From the NCBI GenBank assembly GCA_964034945.1, contig OZ035961.1:16321243-16385242 (forward strand): a stretch of DNA of 64,000 bases. The letters run 5' to 3'. Below, piece after piece: positions 24,076 through 36,179 of this stretch. Within the stretch, counting starts at the first letter, position 1. Every line of letters starts with the position of its first letter. Made by a program: the position numbers and the translations under genes. The notes under the pieces are model-generated. The model ran no database searches. It saw only the letters and a list, made by a program, of their open reading frames with translations, and was not told where the DNA came from. The DNA is from Chrysopilus asiliformis (Eukaryota; Arthropoda; Insecta; Diptera; Rhagionidae).

Positions 24076-24427
24076 CAGCTTTACAGGGATCCAGATCGAT
24101 ATCATTTGATACTTTATTTTCGAATTTTGTTGTTAACAGCTCTTCAATGCTGAACTTGCTATGATATTGCCTTTCAGGCTGAGGATGGCGATGATGATGA
24201 TGATGCTGATGGTTTTGTTGCTGATGCGGATTATGTAGTTGATTATTGCTGTTGCTATATGGTTGCTGTGGCCGTTGGTGTGATATGCTCGCTGGTAAAC
24301 TTTCATTCACATAAACGCAATTAACAAATTCCAATTGAATTTGTAACATACACACAAATAAGCACAATTGAACAAAATTATATATATTCAACAATTGATG
24401 GCATTCGAATAATTTTGTTAACGCCAT
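24076..24427 (-). CDS. First coding exon of a tolloid/BMP-1-family metalloprotease (putative)
   Basis: ATG at 24,425-24,427 opens a 117-codon exon ending at a GTTAGT donor, splitting a codon after its first base. Residues 1-16 are polar and 17-38 are hydrophobic (signal peptide or anchor). Then come an NES glycosylation-type site, a Gln/Asn/His-rich low-complexity stretch with a run of five His (about 60-85) and a SIEELLTTKFENKV segment, ending DIDLDPCKA. In BMP-1/tolloid proteases the prodomain carries a DPCKA(A/G) motif at about this place, before the astacin domain. Family members cleave chordin/Sog and activate BMP-type signalling outside the cell. Downstream exons are not in the window or were not recognised, so this is a partial gene. 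tolloid and tolkin cannot be told apart here. The call rests on one motif plus remembered synteny with slowpoke. Confidence 0.55.
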
Positions 24428-27160
24428 GTTTATTTTGTTTTACACACTATATTGGGATAATATAATTGCCATTAGTCGTTGAATTTATTTAGCGAGTATA
24501 ATTAAAAATCCCAGAAAGAAAAAAAGTATTATTCACAGAGCAATAATTAAATCAAATCGAATAAAACTACAGCGAAAACGATTCAATGATGGTGGATTGA
24601 TGGCCTGCGTGCCCAACATTTAACTTGATTAAAACATTTCAATGAAAAATATAGAATGGAAAATCGCAAATTACGATTAATCTTTAATCTTTTGCACCAC
24701 TTATCGCTTCCAATACATTCTCAACACATTATTATTATTAGGTATTATTTTTATTATTTTCGACGAAGAATATCAGAATATAAATGAGGAAAACATTATT
24801 TACGATGTTTCAATGAAAGAATTTTGTTTTTTTTTTCGTCTTCGTTTCTGTTTCCGTTGTCAAACTATAGTAAACTTTCACACAATAATTCAAAGTTATA
24901 AAATTATATTAAAAATTACCACATGCTCATCAGTATTTGTAAAATTGTTATTTTAATAATTTTTATTATTTAAACAAAAGTCGAGATTATCATATTTTCA
25001 CTACTACACATGAAAATTTCATTCAAAAATTTGCTCGCAATCGAAAAAACAAACTAAATAAAAATTATTACGTATATTTTTGGTGTCATTTAGATTAAAA
25101 TTTTAGCTTTATTTTTTTAACATTTCCCGCTATTTCACGTTACATTTTCACAACTAAACTGAGAAGAATATGCAAAATTCTACAAAGAAAAATACAAAAT
25201 TCTACAAAGAGGGAATAATACCAAAAATAAGAAAAAATTTCTGTAAAGATTTTCCACAATTTTTTTTTGTGACTACTGATTATAATGACTTAATGGGGAG
25301 GAGTTGAGAATCTTATGTGAGTTTTTCTATTTTTTCTTTCCTGACGACGAAAAAGAACTACAGAAAATAGAACCGACTGCAGCACGTGCTAGAATCGAAT
25401 GAAAACGTCGTCTTTTTATTTTATATTTTACTTGTTTCAGCGTTTTTTTTTATATCTTTCGGGAGATTCGGGGTTAAAGAGCACTTAATGAAATAATAAA
25501 TTATAAAAATATTATGTTAATAAAAAATAACCGCGAAAACCGACAAAAAAGGGGGAGGAAATTTTTTTAGGGATTGGTAAACAAAAAAAATTTGATATTT
25601 TAAAGGAGGGCATGAAGTAATACTTGACTACACCACAAGGACCTAAAAAATGCTAGGAGACGAAGCCACAAATAAAAAAAGGACCCAACTTAAAAGATGT
25701 TTGTTGAGAATAGGGAGATGAGATCCCACTTTGCGTACAATTTCAACACTGATGAGGTTACATTTATCTTTGCTTATCGCCAGAGTATGCTAAATATAAA
25801 ATACTTAGCTCTTCTATATTCCAAACAACAACAACAAAAATAAATACGAAAATATATTTTTTCGACTTTTTTTTTTATTCCGTGTATTATTTTTGTTTAG
25901 GCTGTGTTTATTCTTATTTCACATTTATCCAGTCTTACAGCGTTTTCAACAAAGTCGGTTGTGCCATTGATGTGCTTTTTCATCGCGTGTTCCGAAAATG
26001 GGATTTTCGAAAGTAAATTTGAAATGTCTGAAGGAGCATAAAGAAAAGTTAATTGTATCTTTAAAATGATTTAATTATTCATTTCGAACTGGATTAGCGA
26101 AATGAAACGATTAATTTTTACTGCTTTTAACCCTTGCGTAGTGTAGCATCAAAATAAATCTAATACATGTTTCAATTACATCAATGTCGACTGGGTTTAT
26201 GTAAAACTGTAAAAAAGAAAATTCTATCCGGATTTCAGTTAAATTCTAAATGCTTTTAGGAAATGATTCAATTTAGTAGTTATTCTTTTTTTTTATACTT
26301 CATTACTGTTTAAATTCATTTCTTAACAATAATTTCACAACGAAACTCCATCTCCATCCATTATTGAATCCCTTTCGTGATATTTTGCTAAATTGCCAGC
26401 TTGAAGGAATTAATGGCTCAAAGAAAGGGAAAAACTTGCAAAAAACGAAGCTGAGTAAAATTTCGTTTAGGTAATCAGTTTTGCAATTTTGGCTAATTGG
26501 ATATGAAGGGATGTTAATTTTGAAAAAGATGAATTTTCATTAACGATTTAATGATCTTGCCCTGAGTTTAGCAAACCAAATCTGGTAAACTGTTTGGACG
26601 AGTTAATTTTTTTAAATAAATATTTTCTTAGAATTTTTTTCCGGCACATCTCAGGGGATTTTCAATATTGCACAGATTACAAAGGAACAATTTGGGTTTG
26701 AAATTATTCTTTGTAAAAAACAATAGCAGAAGGGTTTTCATCAGGGCCATGAATAGACGCGAAAAAGAGAAAATGTTAAAATTAAGAAAAATGAAATATG
26801 AAATGAAAAATTATTTTGCCGTTTGTTAGGGATATTCTAATAAATAAAATGTTATGTAGGAAGAGGATGAAAAATTATTTTTGGCAAAATCAAACAAAAC
26901 ATAGTTAAAGATCGAAAAAATATGATTTCATAAATCATATTGAATTTATAAATTTATTTCATACTTAAATAAATACAAAAAAATACAAACTCGAATAAAT
27001 ACAAATTTTTTAACTTATTTTGTCACTTGATTTTGCAACTAAAAGTCTAATGTTTGTCTCTGTATGTTTGACGGCTGTCAATAAAAGTGATCACACTTTT
27101 CAGGTAAGGGAAGTATAAGGTAGTGTCAAGGACATAATGAAAACCATTGTATAGAATGAA
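24428..27160. other. Non-coding DNA upstream of the tolloid-like exon
   Basis: Very A+T-rich, no convincing ORF and no recognised transposon. It probably holds the 5' UTR, promoter and possibly enhancers of the minus-strand gene at 24,427. A partly inverted short repeat, CAAAATTCTACAAAG, occurs twice at about 25,170-25,210. I see no clear TATA box to choose. Confidence 0.4.
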
Positions 27161-27164
27161 TCCC

Positions 27165-28560
27165 ATTCAAAAATATCAGTTGTGGTCAACACAAAACTTT
27201 CTTCTACAAAATCTACGACCCTGCGCAATTTACGCTAGAGCCCCGTCGCGTTGTCAACCTAAGACGACCTCCCAATAAATTCTTGGTTTATTCAAAAATA
27301 TCAAAAACGTACAAAATTTGAGATAACTTGAGAACTGTAAAAGATATCAATTTACGGTAAATGGCAAAAATGTAGAAAATGTTAACATCTTTAATTATTC
27401 TTTTAACTGATTTGTCGAAAAACCGTTAGTTTGCAAATTATTCGCAAACATATGATTTTTTACATATTAATGAAAATATCTCAATAACGGTAAAAGATAA
27501 CGGATAACGGTAAAAAACAAAATTGTGCAGAATGCCATTCTCATTAATTCACTTCATACATTCAGTCAGCAAAAACCCGTTAGTTTTCGAGATAATCGCA
27601 AAAAACTGATTTTTTGGAAATAACGGTTTATCTCGATAACAGGTGGAGATATCGAGTTATAGCCAAAGACAAAAGTGTGGAAAATTTTATTTTCTCCAAG
27701 TTTTGTCATACTTAAGGCCACTAAAAAACGCGTAGTTTGGGAGTAAATCGAGAAAAACGAAATTGCGATTTTTGAAAAACCGCCATTTTGGATACTCCCG
27801 GTTAACGGATTTCCACCAAAAGTTGATAGGATCGTCCCATTTCAGGACCCAACATGCCTATAAAATGTCATGGCGCTTTTAGTTTTTGAGAAATCTTGTA
27901 CACAGACTGACAGACAGACTGACAGACAGACTGACAGACTGACAGACAGAAAGACATTTTTTTAATATGACTCCAATCGACTCAGGAGTGATCGGGAAAT
28001 GTTTTTTAGGCAAAATTAAGAGGTCGAAATTTTTCATGAATACAATACTTTATTATACTCCGTAGAAGAAAGTAAATATCAGTTGTGATCAACACAAAAC
28101 TTTCCTCTGCAATATTTAGTATCGGAAAAAATGTGTAAAAAATAATATTTTTTCAAATATCTTGACAACCGTTAAAGACATGTAAAACTTGTTAAAGGCA
28201 AAAATTCAGAAAATTTTACTTCCTATAAATTTGGTTGTATGAATTTTTTCTTAAAAGTGTGTAGTTTTCGAGAAATTTTCAAAAACCGGTATTTATTCAA
28301 AAAAAATTATATGGTAGGTACCCGTTATATCTACCGTTACTTTTCCAAAATTTGATAGAAAACTACGATTTTCGTATAACTCATTTACAAAAATTTCAAG
28401 TCGCTAGCTCAACACATTCTTGAGTTATTTAAGCTATGTAAAACGGACAGACCCACAGACAGATGCACGGACGTCCTCATAGTTTTGCCGGAACCGGATT
28501 TCGTACTGATCAGAAATTTTCTATCTCGCCCCGGTCTCGCGTTCGTCTCCGCCATAAATT
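27165..28560 (-). repeat. Dispersed repeat family A, two head-to-tail copies
   Basis: The phrase AATATCAGTTGTGRTCAACA starts both copies (about 27,172 and 28,076). Copy 1 runs through CTGACAGACAGACTGACAGA (27,903-27,955) to GAATACAATACTTT near 28,045. Copy 2 has CGGACAGACCCACAGACAG at about 28,444. Both are inverted relative to 4078-4860. The second supplies the empty site for the MITE at 12,398. Confidence 0.7.
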
Positions 28561-28642
28561 CAATACTTGCCCTGTATAGAAGAGGAAAGTTGAAAGAATG
28601 TTGTGGCGGCGGGAGGAAGGGGTTTGAAAAGTCTAAAAACAA

Positions 28643-29055
28643 GCGTAACGTATTTGATAGACTCCCTTTTTACACGGCAGTTAAACATTTTTATCTCATT
28701 TTAAATTTGATCAAATACAAGAAGAAATTGGCAAATTTTTGTATCTTTGGGCAAATTTAAAAGCAATAAAGGCGGCCTTAAATCTGCACTAGCTTTAATT
28801 CTGTGATTGCACCGTCCACTTTTTGCCCTATCGTGTTACTGGGGTAGTCTACAACTGTTTTTAGTGCGCGTCTGCATTTAGAACTTAAAGTTGCGCGAAT
28901 TTTAGGTGGTTTTTCACGATTTTTTGCGCTTTTCGTGAATAAGTCACGGGAGAAGTGGGAAAATACAACTTTTTATTGTATTTAGGAGATATTTTACATA
29001 ACTAAATTTTTATGTGATTATTTTCTACTAATTATGGAATTACTATTATCATCAT
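28643..29055. other. No gene seen
   Basis: A+T-rich, with a GCGGCCTTAAATCTGCAC phrase near 28,772 and a TTTTTCACGATTTTTTGCGC stretch near 28,910 that recalls the foldback element at 42,064. Nothing else recognised. Confidence 0.5.
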
Positions 29056-29383
29056 ACTAATATATAAAAATGAGTTGGTGTCTGCCTGTCTGTCTGTCTG
29101 TCTGTCTGTTCCTCTTTCACGAAAAAACGGCTGAACCGATTGACTTGAAATTTGGCATGAGTGTCTGTGGTATTTCTGGCTCCAACATAGGCATACGGAA
29201 AAGTAGCGCGGGGGATGGGGGGAATAAGGGGAGGGGGTAAAGTGATCTCGAAACTTAGCTCTTCCTCTATGTTACCCTTTCGCGGGGAAACTACCGAGCC
29301 GATTGGCCTGAAGTTTAGCTCCAACATAGACCATAAAAAAAATTGAAAAAACTCAACCCGGCAACGACGGGTATGCAAGCTAG
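29056..29383 (+). mobile_element. Helitron-like non-autonomous element, copy 1
   Basis: Starts ACTAATATATAAAAATGAG, then a TCTG microsatellite and CTGAACCGATTGACTTGAAA. Ends with a short hairpin (ACCCGGCAACGACGGGT) followed within a few bases by CTAG, with T next. A 3' hairpin plus CTAG end is the Helitron signature. An inverted sister copy lies at 50,614-51,097. No Rep/helicase coding. Confidence 0.7.
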
Positions 29384-29779
29384 TATTGTAATAAAAATAG
29401 AGCTTAATGTAAAAATTTGTTGTTCCGCCACTGCAATAAGTTAATAGAAACAAAATGTCATGGTATTTTCACACTTTCGGTCCTTCACCAGCATTTTCAT
29501 TTAGAAAGCAAATGTGTTTTTCCATATGAGAATCATATTAAAAGTATGCAAATTAGATTTATGGCGAATTCGAATCACCGATTTAGGGCATGCTCTATTC
29601 TAGAGTAGAAGAGTGCCTACTTTATTCAATACAATAATGAATCGAACCAATCCTTGGACACAAAAATGATCTACACCAGATTTTGATTTCCGCCGTCCGT
29701 CTGTCCGCCCGTCCATCTATCCGTCTGTGCGAACGCGGGCACAAAGGATTGAGCTAGAGGTTTGAAATTTTGTTGCTTT

Positions 29780-30150
29780 TCTAGTAAATGGCAAAATCTG
29801 ATCATTCCTCCCCCTTCCCCCCATACAAACGAAACTGTTTTTTCACAATTTTTCTCATTGCATTGAAAGATTTATAGAGCCATAATGTGTTTGTAATATG
29901 AGTTTACATAACTTATCTATACATGAAAATCCAATTGGATTACTCCTTCCCTAATTCTTCATACAGATTGACAACTTTTTACTATTTTCTCGAAAACTGT
30001 GCATAATATGGAAAAATTGATTAAGACAAAATGTGTTTAGAATATGATTTTACATAATTGTTCCATACACCAAAATCTCATCGAACCTATCGTTCCCCCT
30101 CTCCCATACAAATGGATTTCTTTTCAGAAAAATGTTGTCTGCCATCATAT
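29780..30150. repeat. Degenerate tandem array, family E copy 3
   Basis: About three diverged units with the blocks CCCCTTCCCCCCATACAAACG, TTCTCGAAAACTG and GTTTAGAATATGATTTTACA. Preceded by a CCGTCTGTCCGCCCGTCC microsatellite at about 29,695. The blocks are shared with 7530 and 10,180. Confidence 0.6.
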
Positions 30151-30899
30151 AAAGTATTTGACTTGGCAGTTATATCTCTTCTTATATATTTTAACTATAA
30201 AAAAATGTGTCGTAAAAAGATGAAGCTAAATTTTTTTATGATTTTTCTTCGAGGTTGTTAATTATGGGAAGTTACTATAGAAATCACTAACTTGAAATTG
30301 AATTTTTCTGATTTACAAACAAAAACTTCAAAACCATAAAAAGAACTTCCATTTTCTAGGTAATATTTAACTAAATATTAAATTTTATTTGCATAAATCC
30401 CATGAATTCTAATTTGCATGATGAGGTGCGGAAGTTAAATTCTCTAATATCATTGCAATTATGCATTTACCTATCCTAGCTACTTGCACCCATCTACATT
30501 AAACACAACTATGTATAACAGGTATGTAGAAACCAAAACCGTATCCTGCGTTCAGTGTAACTTTGCTACCAAAGTTTTTCATTTGTAGTTGCTGTCAGAA
30601 ATTTAATTATGAACACCATCCGTTAGTTTTCAGTTTAAAAAAATATTTTTAAAAAAATCTAAAGTTTTAATTAACAAGCTTCAGTGCAGATACATTTGTC
30701 TGATTCAAATTGTGATAGTAATCTAACTTTTAAAACTTTACTATACAGAAATAGTTTTAGAACTTAAAAAAACCGCAGATTTTTCGGAAATCCAATTATT
30801 ATAAAACCACATCACTGGCACTGGTCCAATGACATTTATGCTTACAGTATCACCCTTTTGATCGCCCAAAAAAACATATGCGAACCAAAACAAACGGAA

Positions 30900-32196
30900 A
30901 AAGATGAATGCACATAAATCGCATAACTCTCGTCAAGCAAGTCATCTATCCACCGAACAATCAAAATCTTGTCTTCTTATGGAAAAAAGAGATCGAGTTT
31001 AGAGACCTCGAATTTTAAGAATTCGTTAGAACACAAAGAAGATCAGACAAAAACCTTAAAGAAAAAAGGACTACGAAAACAAGTCCAAAGGCCGTTACGA
31101 ATAAGCAAGTGAAATGTTAAAAATCGTAAAATTCGTAAAATTTACTGAAAATCTAAAAATACTAGAGTTTTCGTTTGATTCAAATAACCAGCAAATTAAA
31201 TTAAACACCACACAACACAAAAATTAATTCAAAGTGCACGTTTATGATTCAAAAATCGATTTGAATACCAATATCGGCCGCTTTCGCTGAGGGCTGAATA
31301 GCAACTGACACTTTAGAACTTAATAATAGCGATATTAAAATTCTGTGAAAGCCAACAAACAAAGTGTGATAGACTTAAGGAGAAAAAAGCCACAACTTAG
31401 AATACAATTTTCCGATGATACGGAGCAATGTCTAGAATTGCGCCGCTGCTGCCTGCTCCGATAGCAGCCACTGACTGTCGAACTGATACGGATAGTCCTC
31501 TACTTGCTAAACAACAGCCACCGATTTCTGTGTGATATCAGACAGAATCCGAAACGAATACCACCAGCAGAAGAAACATGAAAATATCACAACATAAATA
31601 CAGCATAAGAACCATCATCTGGAATCTCCCATCGCCACAGCCGAAAACATCAGCCACAGCATCCGAATCTGGACCAGAATCTCCATCTGGATTGCATGAG
31701 AAGCTAAAGAGCACACCAACCAGAGATTCCGGAACGAAAGCATCCGACGAGAATTGAGATTTGATACCGGCACGTTTGGTCGATTGTGGATGTTCCCGAA
31801 GGATGTTCTTCTTCACTTTATCCATTGAAATTGGTAAACAGAGAGCATAAATCCCATGTGATATGTCCAACAAATGCCTACAGATTTTACGAATGCTCAA
31901 CTCAGCTGAGCAGGGAGTGCAAATATGAAATGTTCCTTGCCGCGCTTTTCCGTATCCTTGCTGTTCACGGACCACCCAGGACAGATGTTGATGCCGTTGA
32001 GAGTGTAGCTCTTACATACATCTTGATATCAACATAAATATCGGTATAACAATATACACAAAAAGATAGGCAGACAGTCAGATAGATAGGTGGATGGATA
32101 GGCAGACTGGCAGACGTCTGTTGTGAATACTGAAACCCTTGTGGACTCTTTTTAATTTCAGCCAGTGTTGTTGCGTGGATGTAGAACATGTGGACA
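30900..32196 (+). other. Possible transcribed region (5' UTR or non-coding RNA exons)
   Basis: From about 31,430 to 32,000 the composition is clearly less A+T-rich than its surroundings and CA-rich, like an exon. Short ATG frames with Ser/Pro/Thr-rich content (for example 31,577 onward) are broken by stops, so it is not a simple coding exon. A candidate acceptor, TTTTTAATTTCAG, at 32,148-32,160 and a candidate donor, GTAAGA, at 32,197 would bound a 36-nt exon. A GATA/CAGA microsatellite lies at 32,060-32,120. The 145-codon frame on the minus strand gives no recognisable protein. It could serve MetAP1, an unknown gene or an lncRNA. Low confidence. Confidence 0.25.
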
Positions 32197-32199
32197 GTA

Positions 32200-35085
32200 A
32201 GAATATTCTAAGTACATTTGAAATTTTATATGAAAACTATCTCTTGCATCCGTCATTGACGAGTGTATATATATTTTTTTCAATAAGATATTTTAAGTGT
32301 AAACAAACGCCATCACGGTTCTCCTTTCTTGCTTTCAACAAGTTCTCATCACCTAATTTTCTAGGGAATAGTCTGTAAGGATGTAACCCGTCAACAGTCA
32401 CTTTGATTGGTGATGTAGGTAGGGAAAAGTTGTGCAAAATTGTATATCAAACACTTTTTTCAAATAAAATTCCAGTTGTTTAGGGAAAGGGGGAAGTAGT
32501 TGCCTGATTGAATTTTGATGTATGGAAGTGTTATGTAAAATTGTTATCTAAAAACTTTTGGTGTTATTAATTTTTTCGATACGAAACACAGATTTTCGAG
32601 AAAATAAAAAAAAGGTTTCGTTTGTAAGGATGAAAGAGATCACAATGAGTGAAATGAGTAACTCATATACCGATTTTCATAAAATTCCATCCAGCAGTTT
32701 TCATGTGATGCGGGCACAAATGGACAAACAGAGAAAATTCAAACTGGACCCAGTTTTAATCCTTACTCATCTAGATCGGCGTAAAAACCAGCTCTGGAGT
32801 ACAATTCACCCTTGGAAAAAGGGAATATGAATCAAAAATTTTACTAGAACAGAAAAAAGTAAGTTATATGTATATAGATTATGGCGAAATTCCGAATTAC
32901 CTACTTTCTTTTATAAAAATATTTGCAGCAGAGCCAAAGATGCAACAACACACGAGAGCGGCCCAGAATAGCTAAAATACATATTAGAACTAATATATCA
33001 CTAAACCCAGGAGTACTTGTACATAAATAATGTCACATTTTTAGAAGGATAAAGAAATCTGTAGTAGTTTGACGGTGGCGATATTTAATGGAAAAAGGGG
33101 CTCGACCACCAGCAATTCATTTGCAATTTTCAGGAGTCGATTCCGACCTTGGATTACTTTGATACTTTATTTTTTGGCTTGCAGCGAATTTTTTTTTTTT
33201 TTGCCTAGGGTGCATAATCCAAAAAAAGTTCTCCTCGTCGCATTTTTCTTGAAAATAATAAATAATTGAGTTTCTCTCTTAATTATTTATTATTTTCAAG
33301 AAAAATTTTAGCATTTTCTCGCAATATGTAGATTTGAAATATATAACAAATATTCAAAACAAAAGCCTATGATTTGGATGCAAAAATGCCGATAGTCTAA
33401 GGGTTAAAATATGGGAAAAAAGTAAAATTAGTGCTAAACAAGTCAAGAATTTTAAAACCAATACGAGTTTTCAAAAATTCGCTAGCAAATACGAGTAACA
33501 ATACTGGTTAAAATTCGTCGATATGATTTAAATTCTCTTTTGAGAAGTAAATCCGCACCCCAGGAGCTGTTAATATTTTCACCTCTTATAAAGGAGTGGA
33601 GCGATTCCGAATATGAGCATACATGCGTCCTGAGCGATTTTCATTTGACATTGCAGCACGTGGCTGAAGGAGCAGTTCTGTTTTTTTGAGGGAGGGTAGT
33701 GTTTTTTTTATATGTTCTTTTTCCTTTTAAGCACCTTTCAAATCGACTAGGTATATCGATATGGTCTAGCTATATACCACTTATATCACTATATAAATTC
33801 CACCAGTTGACTCAAGAAACCATTTGTCCTAGTGAACAAGTGGTTGAAATACACTATACAAGTAAAACACAACCACATTCACCTCATTTTGATTCTTCAT
33901 CAATCATCCCTCTATTCTTCATCCTAGATTTTTTAAAAGTTTTCCTCCACTCCAGCGAATTATGAAAAAAGAACCCTAAAGAACCTGCCATGCAGCATGC
34001 AACCATACTTAAATTTTTCTGAATCTTTTGGTGAGTTTTGGTTGGTGTTGGTTGGATTATAGTGAATATGAATTCTACTTTGTTCCATAATAATTTAATT
34101 CAAGTTGATTTTTTTCACTGAAATTTTTTTTCAATAAGTTTTTATTATCTCAATTTTATTCAAGAAAATGTAAAAATAATTTAATTATAAAGCTATGGGA
34201 AAAATAATTTCTAAATAAGAACCATTCAGCAAACATTTTTTTCTGAAAAATTTGTGAATACTTCTCTTGTTTTTCTTTTCAGATTTTTATTTAGACTGTA
34301 AAAACAAACATACATAAAAAAAAAATATTCAGGTGGAATTGAGAACCTTTTCCTTTTTGGAAGTCGGTTAAAAATTGAGACAAAAGCTGAATTTTTCTCT
34401 CCATGGCTGATCAATATTTCCTGAATTCTGATAAAAATTATTTTGCAATACGTGCGGATTTTTTTTAAACATTACAAGTGTTGTAAACTACATATGCAAA
34501 CTGAATCCTTGTATCGCGTTGGAAATTTAAGCATTTATTTAATCGTGGGAGAAATAATGTTCCAAACAGACATTTTTCACAAGTTCCCTTGTCCTCTCAA
34601 ACGGTTGCTTGCCTGCACATCATTATATTTCATTAAGGATGTTTCTTTTATTCTTGATTTCCGCCTGCATAATTAATGTGAAAATACCGGGATTTCTTTT
34701 ATTTGTGCCTTCACAAGATTCTACTAGCATTAAGTATGGATATATGCATGATGAGAAATGCTTTTTTTAATCCGGAATGTTTTTGTCATTTTTCATGCAT
34801 TAAGAATAACTGTTTTCTAATACATAATCTGACATGATAAAATATTTGTTAAAAGTGTGTTCTTGCAGGTAGTTTAATATTCTACCCCTAAGAGGGTGAA
34901 TGGGGGCGGTTAAAATCTTTGGTTTTTTAAAATAACAATTCGAGTACAAATCATGCACGTTAGAAAGTTTAAAAATGTCACTCGGGGGTTTTCAGGGTCG
35001 CTGATCACGAATCTAATATTAATTTGTCACATATAAAACGGTTGGCGGGCCAGTAATTGTAATTCAAGTAATTGTGAATATTTTT
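32200..35085. other. No gene recognised
   Basis: A+T-rich DNA. Holds a fragment of the family B/E repeats near 32,440-32,620, a perfect hairpin at 33,243-33,305 and scattered short ORFs without recognisable content. Confidence 0.5.
33243..33305. repeat. Perfect 25-bp hairpin
   Basis: TTTTTCTTGAAAATAATAAA.. (33,243-33,267) is exactly inverted at 33,281-33,305 around a 13-nt loop (GAGTTTCTCTCTT). Confidence 0.9.
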
Positions 35086-35314
35086 AACCAAAAAGTATCA
35101 CAGAAATGGAATAAATTTAAATATAAACGGAAAAACAATCAAAACTAAATTGAATTTGTGTTTATTTCGTGATAAAGTCGAAATTTTCGAACCTCTGGTG
35201 AAAACTTTTTTTTTGCACAGCGATTTGAAAATTTGAATTTTTCCACAATTTAGTTTTGATTATACTTATTCGTTAATATTGAAATTTATTCCGTTTCTGT
35301 GAGATTTTTTGGTT
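35086..35314. mobile_element. Foldback MITE with long inverted arms
   Basis: The left arm AACCAAAAAGTATCACAGAA ... AATCAAAACTAAATTG and the complement of the right arm agree over about 75 nt with few differences. No ORF. Target duplication not resolved. Confidence 0.65.
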
Positions 35315-35558
35315 CAAAGTGTACAAAATTGTCCCCAAATATCTAAAAACAAAAAAACTGTAGTTTTGCAACTGCCCTACAGTATCAAAACTAGAAACGG
35401 AAGGAAATCGTGTTTTTTAAGTTGTAAAAAATATTTTAAGAAAAAAACAAACAGAATCGAGAATACATTGTTGAGTTTCCCGAGTCTTTTTCCATTCAAA
35501 AAATGATTAGGAAATCGATCCTGAGGATTCAAACAACTTCACAGGACAAAGCTTATAA

Positions 35559-35720
35559 CGTGTCATATTACAACTTAAGGGACTTATGCGCCATAAGGGA
35601 CTTCTGTTAACAGCTAAGGATATTTACAGAAGTGTTCCGGATGAATTGAAAAGGTTTAATTCTCTTGTGCTTTTCAAAAAGAAATTTGCCCAATGTCTAA
35701 AAAATTGGCGAAAAACTTGA
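35559..35720 (+). pseudogene. C-terminal tail of a LINE-type reverse transcriptase (putative relic)
   Basis: A 53-codon open stretch ends at TGA. It reads ...AKDIYRSVPDELKRFNSLVL followed by FKKKFAQCLKNW. A hydrophobic-Pro-x-Glu-Leu/Ile-Lys plus 'SL..FK+K' pattern is typical of the extreme C-terminus of several non-LTR (CR1/jockey-like) polyproteins. The rest of the element is missing. Assignment by pattern only. Confidence 0.4.
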
Positions 35721-36179
35721 AGCGGATATTCTGATATAATTGAATTATACTTATCTCTAATAGTTTTAAATCAAAGTTACTAGTTTTAAAAACTAATTTA
35801 AATTTAGCACCAAATTGCGAAAACTAGTAATTTTTGTTATATAATTGTTAATATTTATATGGCCCTCACACCAGTTTAACGGTTTTGAGCCAAATCAATT
35901 ACAAATATTGTAGTGCTTTTTATAAAACCAAATATAAATATATATATGAGATATGTAAGACAAATTTTCAAATTTTTTTCCCGCTCCCGATGTTCTATTT
36001 TGAAACACTGTCGCTAGCATCGGAAGAAAAAGAAAAGAAGAAAACAAAAGTGACATCGAACGTCAAAGCGAAATTGGTTACAGATAAAAATTTTTCTTTA
36101 TTTCCAAATTAGAAGTGTTAATTATTTATGTTCTAATTTCCGTTGTTGTTGAATTTGTTGAGCAAAAAACCACAGCGAA

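Noticed and set aside
31538..31975. 145-codon minus-strand ORF
   Set aside because: The product has no recognisable family; the plus strand of the same stretch looks at least as exon-like, so I do not call either as coding.
31786..32037. Possible chitin-binding (peritrophin-type) domain from a CPTNAYRFYEC phrase
   Set aside because: Only two or three cysteines fit and the six-cysteine spacing is absent.
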